Assembly: GCA_009760855.2 (NCBI GenBank)
Contig: WPIO01000539.1
Location: forward strand, 1 to 28,455
Direction of reading: 5' to 3'
Source: Cristatella mucedo
Lineage: Eukaryota; Bryozoa; Phylactolaemata; Cristatellidae
Length of the DNA stretch: 28,455 nt
The notes under the pieces are model-generated. The model was not told the DNA's origin. It saw only the letters and a program-made list of their open reading frames with translations, and did no database searches. The position numbers and the translations under genes are program-made. Shown piece by piece: positions 1 to 21,615 of the stretch. The first letter of the stretch is position 1; each line of letters starts with the position of its first letter.

Positions 1-72
1 TTATTGAGCATGCTACCGCTAACCATTCGATCGTGCTTCCTTTGCAGCAAATGTAAAGCGCATAGAAAGATA
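1..72 (+). mobile_element. 3' tail fragment of an L2/CR1-type LINE
   Basis: This stretch has the LINE 3'-UTR signature seen repeatedly in the window: a 'catgctacc.ctaacc' block, then 'gcaaatgtaaagcgc' and 'tagaaaga'. The same order appears at the tail of the neighbouring copy near 1585-1612. It stops abruptly around 72-76, where reverse-transcriptase coding sequence of a second copy begins. It is therefore the end of one element whose body lies outside the window. The usual (TTA)n terminus is missing, so the second copy probably replaced or interrupted it. Confidence 0.8.
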
Positions 73-76
73 TTGA

Positions 77-1429
77 GGCAACTACCGCCCAGTCTCCCTT
101 CTACCATTCCTATCAAAGACACTGGAACAGGTCGTGGCAGACCAGCTGAACTCGTATATCGAAACCTCACACCTTGCTAGTAAGTTCCAGTCTGGCTTTA
201 GAGCTAATCACTCCACAGAGTCAGCATTGCTTCGGGTATACAACGACCTACTTAGGAATGCAGACATGGGTAGAGTGTCTCTTCTTGTTTTGCTCGATCT
301 TTCGGCAGCTTTTGATACCATCGATCACAAAGTACTTCTAGAGCGCCTCTCATCTCGCCTGGGCATCACTGGCACTGCTCTGCAGTGGTTCAGGTCCTAT
401 CTCAGTGGGAGACTCCAGAGTGTTGACATGAATGGACAAAGATCATCTGAAGTACCTCTAAAATATGGAGTACCTCAGGGCTCTGTGCTAGGTCTGGTCC
501 TTTTCACCGTTTATACTCTCCCTCTCGCTGATGTGATTGCCAAGCACAATCTAGGCTTTCACTTCTATGCGGATGACACTCAGTTGTACCTTTGCTTTGA
601 TCCCTCCCAGCCTTCGAGCACCTCAAATTCTCTCAACTCACTTGCTGCATGCATTGATGACATCCGATCATGGATGGCAGCAAATTTTCTAAAACTAAAC
701 GATGATAAAACTAACTTACTAGTTATGGGCAAACCTAGTGTTATTCAGAAATTGGAAAGGCTGACTTTCAAAATTGGCTCTGCCAGCATATCTCCAGTTG
801 CATCAGCTCGAAATCTAGGTGTCATATTCCAAAGCGACCTCTCGTTAGACGACCACATCAGCTCCACAGTCAAATCAGCCTATTTTCAGCTTCATAACAT
901 TGCTAAAATTAGGGCTTGTTTAGATAAGGATACCACGTCCAAGTTGGTCCATGCATTCGTGACATCTCGTCTCGACTTCTGCAACTCACTGCTTACTGGC
1001 CTACCAGCATGTGCGATCAGGCGATTGCAGCTGGTGCAAAACTCTGCAGCTAGGCTTGTCTGTCGTGAGCGTCGCAGTTGCCACATTACTCCACTTCTCG
1101 CCGACCTGCACTGGTTACCAGTCAAGCAACGGATTGACTTCAAGGTTTTGTCGCTCACTTTTAGGTCTCTTCATTCTATGGCTCCAGCCTATCTTTCAGA
1201 TATACTACCCCATCAGGCAAAGCATCGTACCACTCGCTTTTCGGAATCCAACAGTCTAGAAATACCTCGTACAAACCTTAAATCCTTTGGAGACCGTGCA
1301 TTTAGCTCGTATGCTCCCACAGCCTGGAACTCCCTCCCGACCTGCATCAGAACATCCCCTGACCTGACCACATTTAAAAGAAACTTAAAAACATACCTAT
1401 TTAGGACAGCATTTAGTGGGTCCTTGTGA
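77..1429 (+). CDS. LINE reverse transcriptase, C-terminal part (partial at 5' end)
   Basis: This frame is open for 450 codons from a TGA at 74-76 to the stop at 1427-1429, and it begins within the element rather than at a true start codon. It encodes the reverse transcriptase of an L2/CR1-clade LINE, which copies the element's RNA at the target site. Visible RT motifs in order are NYRPVSLLP at the start, GFRANHSTESAL, the palm motif LDLSAAFDTIDH, GVPQGSVLG and the catalytic YADDTQLY. The thumb and C-terminal part follow, with SRLDFCNSLL, RLQLVQNSAARLV, LHWLPVKQRIDFK and GDRAFSSYAPTAWNSLP. The last two blocks are typical of the L2/CR1 C-terminus. No frameshift or internal stop is seen, so the copy looks young or recently constrained. 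The N-terminal endonuclease is absent, so this copy could not mobilise alone. Confidence 0.93.
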   Translation, partial: GNYRPVSLLPFLSKTLEQVVADQLNSYIETSHLASKFQSGFRANHSTESALLRVYNDLLRNADMGRVSLLVLLDLSAAFDTIDHKVLLERLSSRLGITGTALQWFRSYLSGRLQSVDMNGQRSSEVPLKYGVPQGSVLGLVLFTVYTLPLADVIAKHNLGFHFYADDTQLYLCFDPSQPSSTSNSLNSLAACIDDIRSWMAANFLKLNDDKTNLLVMGKPSVIQKLERLTFKIGSASISPVASARNLGVIFQSDLSLDDHISSTVKSAYFQLHNIAKIRACLDKDTTSKLVHAFVTSRLDFCNSLLTGLPACAIRRLQLVQNSAARLVCRERRSCHITPLLADLHWLPVKQRIDFKVLSLTFRSLHSMAPAYLSDILPHQAKHRTTRFSESNSLEIPRTNLKSFGDRAFSSYAPTAWNSLPTCIRTSPDLTTFKRNLKTYLFRTAFSGSL

Positions 1430-1664
1430 TTCGTCCTCGATGTGCTTATGCGTGCTGACACTGTTCATGCTGCCACTAACCACATTTGCATGCTGACCCA
1501 GTGCATGTAACCCCTAACCATGTTATTCATTTTGTTTGTTTTTCAAGCATGATTTTACTTACTATTCTATTGCGTATCACTTTGCAGCAAATGTAAAGCG
1601 CCTAGAAAGAGATTAAGTTCTCTGAGGGCGCTTTATCAAGTGCAATATTATTATTATTATTATT
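77..1664 (+). mobile_element. 5'-truncated L2/CR1-type LINE copy with intact RT ORF
   Basis: This is a non-LTR retrotransposon copy. It holds the C-terminal reverse-transcriptase ORF (77-1429), a 3' UTR of about 230 bases and a terminal (TTA)n run near 1647-1664. The 3' UTR carries the block 'aaagcgcctagaaagag' followed by 'gagggcgctttatcaag', which is found in many shorter copies in this window. There is no poly(A); a short-repeat terminus is typical of L2/CR1-like elements. The 5' end is truncated just before the conserved NYRPVSLLP motif, as expected from incomplete reverse transcription. It lies antisense to the RhoGEF gene, inside the intron before its DH exons. Confidence 0.9.
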
Positions 1665-1770
1665 GAGTCCTCTGACGAACCTATATCAAAATTAACGTAT
1701 TATTGTAAATTAAATGTATTTAAATTAATTAATGTATATTAAATGTATTATTATTATTATTATATTTATC
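1665..1770. other. AT-rich spacer between LINE copies
   Basis: This is low-complexity A/T sequence with repeats of 'taaatgtat' and a (TTA)n run near 1748-1762. It separates the (TTA)n end of one LINE copy from the next LINE tail. No gene is visible. Confidence 0.6.
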
Positions 1771-2222
1771 ACAGCATTTGGCGGGTCGTTGTGATGTTTC
1801 CTTAGTGTGCTTATGCATGCCGACACTGCATGCTACCACTAACTTGCCCCCCCCCGTCTTAGCCCAGAAAATAATGTACTTGCTCTTCACGACCCACGAT
1901 GTGGGTTCGAGTCCTGCAATGGGAAATTCTTTATCGCCACAGAAAATGGTGGTGATAGCCATAAAAAGGCTCTTCTGCAAATGAGGCTATTCAATCAGCA
2001 AGGCTCTACTGCTGCTATATAAATGAGGCTACTCAATCAGCTAAGCTTTTTTAATCATATTTAAACGTTGACAATGTGCATGTTACATCTAACCATATTA
2101 CCCTAATTACCATTGTGCATGCTACCACTAACTATTTGATCGTGTTTCCTTTACAGCATCTGGAAAGTGCCTATAAAGAGATTAACTTCTCCGAGGGCGC
2201 TACACAAATGTATTATTATCAT
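1771..2222 (+). mobile_element. LINE 3' tail interrupted by a SINE
   Basis: Bases 1771-1840 match the LINE 3' UTR that starts right after the RT stop of the 77-1664 copy ('acagcattt.g.gggtc.ttgtgat', then 'gtgcttatgc.tgc.gacact'). Homology resumes near 2064 ('aacgttgacaatgtgcatg') and runs through 'agtgcctataaagagatta' and 'gagggcgct' to a (TAT)n end near 2215. The middle, about 1847-2046, is an inserted tRNA-derived SINE. This is therefore an older LINE tail later hit by a SINE. Confidence 0.75.
1847..2046 (+). mobile_element. tRNA-derived SINE, copy 1
   Basis: This begins after a C-rich run and carries a Pol III B-box-like block, 'gtgggttcgagtcctgc' (consensus GGTTCGANNCC), with a weak A-box-like 'ttagcccag' upstream. 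The body 'gtggtgatagcc' and the tail 'aaatgaggctattcaatcag' recur in other copies at about 3.9 and 9.4 kb. The tail is duplicated in this copy with a period of 42 bases (the 'aaatgaggct' blocks are at 1979-1988 and 2021-2030). It is inserted in a LINE 3' tail. The family assignment is inferred from copies within this window only. Confidence 0.7.
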
Positions 2223-2302
2223 CAGCAGCATCCAATGCATTGATGTTATTCCAATCAAGCCTACAGATGGGGTCACAATTCTAAGGCTCGCCAGCTCCTG
2301 AC

Positions 2303-13276
<10,974 letters not shown>

Positions 13277-13826
13277 CTACAAATGCATCAGCCTGCATAA
13301 ACGGCATGCTGCCAGTCACGAGGAGGCAATCCAAAGACACAAAGGACAACCACCTATTGCGAGACTGCGCAAAGACAGTTTACAGGAGCATGCAGTGCCA
13401 CCTGCCGGTACCACCTGCTAGCATCTGGCCCAGAGCATCAACCTTCCACTGCTGGCTGCTCTATGGCCAGTAGCTCTCTGCCTAAGCAACTAGCGGCTGG
13501 CATCGTATGAAGGTACCGAGCTACTATTGATCTGCCAAAGCTAGCAGGTTTGCCATTCCTGAGTCATCTGGGTTCGCATAAAGCAGATCAGAACCAGCAA
13601 ATAATGTCCCCTACATCGGGTAGCTGTGGCAGGCTTCTTGCCACGAGCAGTGACACTGCAGGCGCACAGCCGATATAGCCGAGTCTGACGGCTATATTTC
13701 GTACATTTTTTAACACTCTCTAAAGAGCCACTGGCTGCTAATCTCGTGACATACAACTAATTGCTTTCTGAGTTCGGAAGACCAAACTTCAGGCAGGCAC
13801 ACACACGCAATGCATGCACACCCGCG

Positions 13827-13919
<93 letters not shown>

Positions 13920-14417
13920 ATAGTAGTAGCTGGGCATGAAAATAAGAACATCGGTTTTTCACGTCGGTCGACAATACGATTATTAATGCAGTAGTACCTT
14001 TCAGCTACAGCAGTTACCTTTTGCTCTGCCACAAACATATTCTTCCATTTGCGTTGGCCGTTGAACAACATACAAAGACCGTGGAAGTTAAAAAGTTAAA
14101 TTGTGAAAACGGTCCCATCAATTCGCAGTGGGTAGATTTTACATCTTGAAGCAGCCCCGAGAGCAGAAACCAGCTAGCCTAGATATAAGCAGCACACTGT
14201 CTCTATATAACCAGAGCTCTTACACACTCACTTGAGAAAACCCACATTGGGATCGGCACACACAATTGCAGCTTATAGTGAACGACACAGTATTTTCTCA
14301 GAAAAATGTAATTAAATGTATCTCTGTCTGTAACACCGTAAAGCGACAAAGACTAAGTGAGTGTGGGCTGGAAAGTAAGCAGTGCAGCCAAATTTATCCG
14401 TGCAAGTGACTCTTAGG
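13277..14417. other. Non-coding stretch with an (AC)n repeat
   Basis: This lies upstream of the first firm RhoGEF exon. It contains the (AC)n tract at 13831-13918 and a possible short ATG exon at 14018-14071 with a phase-0 donor, which I did not accept. Otherwise no gene is seen. Confidence 0.45.
13831..13918. repeat. (AC)n microsatellite, about 88 bp
   Basis: This is a pure CA/AC repeat on the plus strand, so (GU)n on the RhoGEF transcript. It lies about 550 bases upstream of the exon at 13103-13276. Confidence 0.98.
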
Positions 14418-15310
14418 AATAATAATAATAACACATTTGATAAAGCACTCTCATAGAACTCAATTTCTACAGGCTTTATATTTGCTGCAAAAGAAAAGCG
14501 ATCGGATGGCAAGAGGCAGCATGCTCGATAAACAACAGGAATAACATTGTTAGGAGTGACATGCACAGGATGAGCATGCAAGTGTGGTTAGTGATAGCAT
14601 GCACACACATAAGCACATAAAGGACAAATCACAGGGGCCCACTAATTGCTGTCATAAATAGGTGCGTTTTAATGTGGTCAAGTCAGAGAATGTCGTGACA
14701 CAAGTCGGGAGCGAGTTCCAGGCTTTGGTAGTATACGAACTAAAGGCACGGTCTCCAAAGGATTTGAGGTTTGTAAACAGAGGCATATGTAAACGGTTAG
14801 ATTCCGAAAAGCAGGTGGTACGATGCTTAGCCTCGTTGGGCAGTAGATCTGATAGACAGGCTGGAGCCAAAGAATTTAGGGACGTAAAAGTGAGCAACAA
14901 AACCTTGAAGTCGATGCATTGCTTGACTGAGAGCTAATCCAGGTCGGCGAGAACTGGTGTGTTGCGGCAAGTGTGAAACTCATGACACACAAGCCTAGCT
15001 GCCGAGTTTTGCACCAGCTGTAAGTGCCTGATTGCACATGCTAGTAGACCAGCAAGCAGTGAGTTACAGATCAGACGAGAATTCACAAATGCATCGACCA
15101 ACTTAGATGTGGTATCCCTGTCTAAACAAATTTGTATTTTAGCAGTGTTATTAGCTTAAAACAGGCAGACTTGACTGTGGAGCTGATGTGGTCCTCTAAC
15201 AAAAGGTCACTTTGGAAGGTGACACCTAGATTTCGTGCATATTCCATAGGAGATAGAGAGAGGTTCAATAATATTATTTTGCGATCTTTAGCGATTTTGA
15301 GATGCGTCCA
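14418..15310 (-). mobile_element. Degraded L2/CR1 LINE copy (3' part)
   Basis: On the minus strand it starts with RT C-terminal coding (ARNLGVTFQSD, then LEDHISSTVKSACF) near 15240-15150. It continues through ACLSDLLPNEAKHRTTCF and GDRAFSSYTTKAWNSLPTC (about 14850-14690) to a 3' tail with (TTA)n at 14418-14430. The frame is broken by stops and shifts, so it is a dead copy of the family found intact at 77-1429. It is 5'-truncated near 15310. Confidence 0.9.
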
Positions 15311-17440
15311 CGACGTTGCCTCGGCTCTCTCGTTGCAATCGCCCTTCCCCTCTTGACTACTGCACAGCATATGGACATCTGGTGCCGGTGCGTGCACAGC
15401 GGCTGACATTCGACAGCAGCCGGCTGCCACGACCCGTCGTGGGCACTGGACCCAACAGAACTTTGGCCGAGTCGGGCTTGCTCAAGGGCTCACTCTTATG
15501 CAGTGTCGAGTGGGCTGCCGACCGGAAGGAAGCGCGATCGCCGAAAGATGTGCTCTGCTGCTGGATCGCGATACCATGCCGATACATCTCGGTCGGTCGC
15601 CGAGCAAGAAGGCACGTGGCCTCTGGCCACCCATTTGCACATGCTTGTCTGCCACCAGCCGATGGCTTGGTGCCACTCAGCAGGCTCAGCAGAACTCAAA
15701 ATTAGCATTGAACCAGAGATTGGTGTCGTGCAAGCAGTCACACTCACGCTAGCACAGACCCACGTGTGCACATGTGAGCATACATACGCACGCACCCACG
15801 CACAAACAAGTACGCAAGGTCCGGCATACCACCAGTACAGCAGCATACTTCGTGGGATGGAGGTGTGCGTACACCAAGGCATCTACAGCCAAGTTTGGCT
15901 TATCCCGGCAAGTGGCCATACCCTAATTTTCACAAGAATTACGGTCAGTTAGTAAGAGACGTATCAAACTTGACTGGTCGATATGCATCGAAATGTGACA
16001 TGGTAGGGGTTAGCTCCTACAAAAAGGTGGGCACCCCTTGAACTGCTCGAGCGACTAGTACAAACAGCTCCAGAAAATATCAATCGTCAAACAAGCGACT
16101 GGGTCAAGAGTCTACACGGGCATATCACACAAGCCTCTAGAGCCAATAGGACTCGTTGAGAGGACACAGGAACAAGGGCAGCGCTTTACAGCTGACCCAG
16201 TCTCGCTCGTAGCTCACAAGATGACCTAGTCGCTGGCGAAACAAGTCATGGCAAAGGACGTGCACTGCCCTGGCCCACACAGTGCCTTGGCACACGTGCA
16301 CTTCCCTGACACACACAGTGCACTGCCCTGGCACGCGCGAATCGCCAGTGCAGCAGCCTCGGGTCGCCTCGCTGGCCATCGCCAGGGCTTCAGCAGGGAC
16401 CCGCTCGGCCAGCCGACACCGATCTCGATCGACGATACGACAAAGCGCACGATCACAGGGGTGAGATGCACGGTGAGATGCACGGCCACCGCAGCAGCCG
16501 CATGCAGCTCGAGCTGCTGCAGCCCATCAGCAGATGGATGCAGGCCCTTCAATATGAGAGCCAGCCGCTCACGAGCCTGCCCAGCCGGTCTGCCGGTCCG
16601 TCTTGGCAAATCGACCAGCTGCATCGGCCGATCCGGCGCTCCCAGACGCAACGTACCCACCCAGCCCTGCTCTCGAGGCTTTGAACCACGAGCTGAGCTC
16701 TGGGCTGAGAGTCCGTTCATTGCACATCAACAGTGCAGCAGCAGCAGAGCTGAGGACAAAACAGTGCAGCGGGCAAACGGCCGAGGCATGCTAAGGCAGA
16801 AAATGGCAGGCTAAGCCCAAAGAACGAGCTATTCAACCTGACCAGACCTGCATGCTTAGTCCGGAACTGGACTGTTGCAAGATCACTCGGCCTCTCGATC
16901 CGGTGTGCCGGCACGGGCAACCAATGGTGTAGCAGCATGCTGCCGGCAATGGAGGCCGGCCAGCGGCATCGGCAGTGGCTGCTGCTGCCTGTTCGGGTTA
17001 TCCAAGCAGAGCAGCAGTGGCAGCAAAGCCAGCCGGTTCAGCCTCCGCCCGAGTATGCCGCTGCAGCAGGCCGAGCAGCAGCCAAGCAGTCATAACAATG
17101 TTGCCCGGCGGTGACCGAGGTGGCAGCAGCAGCAGCAGCTACGCTACTGCTATGGCTGCAGGGCGGGGCTACCAACCTCTCTCTCTCTCTCTCTCACTCA
17201 CTCTCTCTCTCTCCGAATGAGCACGCCTGAGCTACGAAGGCTCGCTTAAAAGAAAAAAGGCAGTGAGTGCTGCAGCTAGGCATGCAGGGCGGTGGTAGGC
17301 AGGAGCCACTTGAGTCGGTTCGGCCTCTAAAGCGGCCAGCAAGGATAAAGGGTCCTTTTCATCGAAGCTGCTGGAGAGCAGCCGGGATTGTAGAATGGCA
17401 TTGTGCATGCAGCACAATGGGCTGCCCACTAGCCGGCTGG
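15311..17440. other. GC- and CAG-rich stretch, function unclear
   Basis: This region is richer in G+C than its surroundings and rich in CAG/GCA trinucleotides (for example 17127-17141). It has open frames on both strands, such as minus 15357-15698, minus 16226-16720 and minus 17232-17429. None has both a recognisable domain and fitting splice sites. A 12-base unit, ggtgagatgcac, is repeated twice at 16460-16483. It could contain exons or a CpG-rich promoter, but I cannot show either. Confidence 0.4.
17177..17213. repeat. (CT)n microsatellite
   Basis: A CT repeat of about 37 bases with two CACT interruptions. Confidence 0.9.
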
Positions 17441-17497
17441 CACCGACTGCTTAGGCTCACACACGTACGCAGGCACACATGCGTACGTACGCGCATG

Positions 17498-17499
<2 letters not shown>

Positions 17500-17546
<47 letters not shown>

Positions 17547-17549
17547 GCA

Positions 17550-17580
<31 letters not shown>
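17500..17580. repeat. Compound (AC)n-(ACGC)n-(AC)n microsatellite
   Basis: About 40 bases of AC repeat pass into about 30 bases of ACGC repeat and then back to AC. It looks like a microsatellite that gained and spread a four-base variant unit. Confidence 0.95.
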
Positions 17581-17581
<1 letters not shown>

Positions 17582-17589
17582 AACAGATA

Positions 17590-20500
17590 TTATTATACAG
17601 GTTGCATATATCTGCTACGGTATACACCTGCTTGTGCACGTATGCGAGGCAGTACGCATGCAGCCGACTGCAGATTCAGTTGTGTTGTAATGCCCCACGA
17701 ATATGGACTGGGAGCTTGACAGCTGAACCTCGAGTGCGAACTATGAGATTTAATTAGCAATACACCAACAATAAAAACACAGTGCTCGATATTCTGCACA
17801 CAGGATAACACTAACAACACCAGAAAAAAAAGCACAACTGTAGCCGGTATGTTTACGGCTGATGGGACAGGTGACTTCCAGCTGACACGCTAACAGGCTT
17901 ACAGCAGCTTGCGCTCAGCGCTAGGACTCACCGACCGGCAGAACGGTGGTCCAAGAGAGCAAATATGGTCAGGACCGTGCATTATATAATGGCCAGGTTA
18001 TAAGTCATGCCGTAATCTCGGTCCTACATAATAATATATCAGGCTGCTCATAAGCCTTGGCTTATCTCGGCTATTTCATGCGTGGCTCAGTTCTAATTCA
18101 GCGGCTAAAGCTAGCAGTTCCTAATCGAGGTTCAGCTATCAAGCTCATGGTCCATTATCGCATGGGATTACACTGTACTGTGCTGACCTGCAGTCGACCA
18201 GTTCATTAAATTTGTTTACTACTATCAAAATACTCGCACGAGAGAGTCTCAGTGACCCATATACTAACTACACCCATTCTATAGCCCCCCCCCCCCCTGC
18301 AAGCCCGGCACAGTAAGGCTCACTGACACAACTTCTGCAGATCATCTGACTGGTCCATCTTCCAAACTCAAGGTTTTGAGCAGCAATGTAGAACAGGTCG
18401 TCCCAGCCGAGTCGGGCCGAAATCGATGAGGCACATCCACTTGGTAAAACACCAGCCCAGACGAAATTTGATCGCGTGCACCATGCTTAATGCAGAGCCA
18501 ACAAAGTGGAACATGTTAAAAATTGTGCATTTAAACTGTAAGGAATCCATGTAAAATCGACCCAGAGAAAGAGTACACAAAGTGCAAACAGTGCAGGTTA
18601 CAAAGTCATTTTGGCACCAAAAGAAACATACAAAACAGAGGATGCGTGGACAAGGAAATGGAATGCTGATCTTCATTTTTTTATTGAAGTGTTGAACAGA
18701 AAAGTTCGCATGCACATGAAAGGCTCTCTTTCAAAATGGGACACTGCTAATTAGTAATAGAATGTAAATATATTCGTTAGGCTATGTGCTTAATGGCATA
18801 TCAGCTGCATGTACAAAACCTGTTTTATTTTTTTCGGAAATTTACCCGGCTAGCCACCAAGGACTGCTACTCACTTCGTTGACTCTTTGATGGGCATGTG
18901 GAAATCAATGCTGATTCTATACGTATTGCATAAATGCAAACGCGTTTCAAACTTGAAGCAGCTGGAGAATCTCCTCCAACCTTATTATGAGTTTAGACAT
19001 TACATTCACTTTCAAAGTGTTTTTACTTGCCCGTCATAAACTGCATCAGAAGAAAACACTCATGTCAAAATGCACTGATGATGTCGATAAGGCTCTCACT
19101 AGGTTCACTCACTCACGATCTCCAAGGTAACTGCCCAAAAGGTTAACACAAGCTACAGCTGAGCCAAATAATCAGCAGCCTCTACAGAATAGCCATCATG
19201 TGACTCAGCTTGACAGCCTCGACGTCTATTTCCTAGATGTCTCACTTCCGATTCTTAGCCAATCCTCAAGTGGCTGGTTCTAGTCAGATCTGTTTAGCTA
19301 ATACTTTTCTATTGACCACTTCACTGTCCAGCTATGCTTGATTTCGATGTTGCCGACTATTTCAAAACTTCTATGATGTTTGGCAGTCCCTGCATTGCTC
19401 GTATTGTCAACTATGCATTGCTCGTATTGTCAACACTGGTACACTAGTCAAACGTCATCCTTCACGCTTGCAACATACCCAGAATCTATGGCAACTCGTC
19501 ACTAGCAGGCTTTAGTTCCTTACAAGATCTCGACCGAGTTGCCACGTGCCCACAGTTGTATACGCCCCAGCAAGAACAACGACTGCTATTGCTCATGTCT
19601 ACGAATATAAGGCTCATCTTAAAGATGTCTAGATCCACTATCGTTCTGGAATATATTCGTACATGTTCATATCAGCAAAATCTAAGGTAGCATACAACGA
19701 CAGGACAGGCGTTAGGTCAGTTGTGTGGCTTTACAAGTACAGCTAAGTCCTCGAATGGGGTCATAACTTAAATAGGCTCTAGCATTTACATTAGTACAAT
19801 CTGCTTTCCTGTAAAAAGAATATCCAAACCGTGAGAGCAGCACTGCTGAATTTGAGCTCGGGTCGTGGTCACCTGGCCAGCTAACGAATGCTCAAGCACA
19901 TGTATCAGGGTGAGGTTACACAGTGGTCAAGAGGTGCACCTAACTCTAGACCATGCCTAACCCACATAGCAGCTCTTGACTTCCAGGAAATGCACCTCCC
20001 CAAGCTCTTTCTCCCTAGTCCGAGTCCAATCAGCTCTGGCCTTGAGGTTCTGCATTTTTGTGTCATACAAACTAAACACTGCAGAAATGAATCTCTCACC
20101 TATAGAGCTGATAAGTAGGGGTTTGGTCTAAGCAGGGCACTCACTGGTTCCACAAAATGACCAGCACATGCCAAACTAATCTTCTTGATGGCCAGTGCAG
20201 CTGAAGCGTAACAGGACACCTGCTGCTCAGCCGGATAGCCCAGACAGATGTCGGTGAGTATAGCCACTAGGCCAACTCTTCGAAGGCCACTAAAATCCGA
20301 GAATGCAATAATAAGTTCATCCTCTTTACAAGCCGTAAAAATGTTTCCATTCTAGCACCTCTCAAAAACCATATGCCAAACTCGAGCTTGGCCATAACCT
20401 CTCAGCGCACAATGGCTATAGCTGCCACCCACTGGTGCACGATCGAGGAATCAAGTGGCTATGGTGGAATCAAGGCACCATGCCTCATGCAGTGTGGCAT

Positions 20501-20677
20501 GATCGAGGTACACCGAGTCCGTGGCTGGCCGCACACATTTAACATCAAGGCCCTACGAGCTGATGAGCAGAGATCTATAAATTAGGTAAACATATCCCAT
20601 ACAGAACCACAAAGTCCGGTAAGCCACATGACGATATCTACAAGCCACTGTGCAGCTATAAGTTGACCGCTCAAGCC
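17590..20677. other. Long stretch with no recognised gene
   Basis: No LINE tail or family-matching exon was found in about 3 kb. A short minus ATG frame at 17932-17982 ends in a good donor and a minus frame near 18300-18480 is open, but neither could be confirmed. A 23-base tandem duplication sits at 19391-19434. Confidence 0.4.
19391..19434. repeat. 23-bp tandem duplication
   Basis: The unit 'tgcattgctcgtattgtcaa' plus three bases is present twice in direct tandem, identical over 21 bases. No function is apparent. Confidence 0.9.
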
Positions 20678-20782
20678 TATAATAATAATTATAACAACAA
20701 AGAAGTTATTTGTATAGCACCCTAAGGGAACGAGATTTCTGCCCAGGCCCTTTACAGTTTGCTGCAAGAAAAGCAATGACCG
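20678..20782 (-). mobile_element. Short LINE 3' tail
   Basis: On the minus strand it reads 'gcagcaaactgtaaagggcc', then the block ending 'gggtgctatacaaataac' and a (TTA)n-like end. This matches the 3' terminus of the LINE family in the window. Confidence 0.75.
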
Positions 20783-21044
20783 AAGGTCAATTACATGCCG
20801 TGTCTCATGCTTAGCCAATCATGCAACAGCAAACATGTATCATCCTTAAGCCAGCATGCACACAAGAAGACATTGTCAGTGCCACCAGTTAGTAGGACAT
20901 CGGGCTATTTGCATGCACTGAATCATGCACAAGCAAGCTCAAAAAGAACACAGGAACAACAACGATAAGTTGACTGAGGCACAGGGAAAGCTGTGCGGAA
21001 ACAGCCGGACCTTTAGCTAAGACTTAGATGATTCACAGTCAATG

Positions 21045-21615
21045 CAGGGGTGGTGACAAAAATTCAAACCATGCTCCGGACTTACGGTGCATACGAACTG
21101 AAGGCACCATCGCCGAAATCAACTGACTGCAAGGAACAGCAAAATGGCTAGAAGCCGAGGAGTGGTGATGTTAGAGCACTCTTGATGTGCAATGCGTTTG
21201 GAGAAGGAGTGCAAGGATGTTGGGGTACAAGCGATTGAAGCTACTATGGGCCGGAGAGAGGGAGGACTTTGAGGTCGATTCATTGCTCGATAGGGAGCCA
21301 GCAAAGCATAGACAGGCAGAAGAGGTGTAGTAAAGTGGCACCTAGCCCGTTGACAATGGGTCAGATGATCTATGGAGCTGTGCAACAGTTTCCAAAACTT
21401 TTAGGGTAGTAGGCCACGAGTCCTGAATAAAGCCAATGTCGGCTACCTAAAACCGATGCCAACAAATGCTTTAACCAGTTTGACAATCGTATTCTTGTCT
21501 ATGAAGGCCCCGATTTTGGCACTGTTCCTCAGCAGAAAGTAGGAAGACTTGACAGTGGAGGCAACATGCCCATCTAACGATAAGTCATTTTGGACCCAGT
21601 GCGCCCAGACTGCAA
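21045..21615 (-). mobile_element. Highly diverged LINE copy
   Basis: Patches match the antisense of the RT C-terminal region in the same order as the better-preserved copies: 'gcatacgaactgaaggcacc' near 21089, a 'tcttgtctatga' patch near 21495 and 'gacttgacagtgga' near 21547. The frame is badly broken. It is either an old copy of the same family or a related subfamily. Confidence 0.7.

Noticed and set aside
1890-1960. A tRNA gene
   Set aside because: Only a B-box-like block and a weak A-box are present, the cloverleaf cannot be completed, and the sequence recurs with a common tail, so it is a tRNA-derived SINE.
13710-14071. Cys-Val and Thr-His repeat frames, and a short ATG exon candidate at 14018-14071 with donor gtaact
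   Set aside because: The repeat frames are (AC)n artefacts. The ATG candidate (MLFNGQRKWKNMF) is phase-compatible but has no recognisable promoter or homology.
16226-16814. Long overlapping frames of 164 and 188 codons on opposite strands
   Set aside because: They overlap in antisense in GC-rich sequence with no domain or splice logic and are probably composition-driven.
17450-17640. A repeat array resembling a CRISPR or satellite
   Set aside because: It is a simple dinucleotide/tetranucleotide microsatellite without unique spacers.
17932-17982. Possible first exon, ATG with 17 codons and donor gtgagt on the minus strand
   Set aside because: The donor is good and the phase fits, but the frame is too short and has no supporting homology. 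Left as unproven.
18300-18480. Open minus-strand frame containing ARLGWDDLFYIAAQNLEFG
   Set aside because: It looks protein-like, but no acceptor/donor pair with a fitting phase and no known domain was found.
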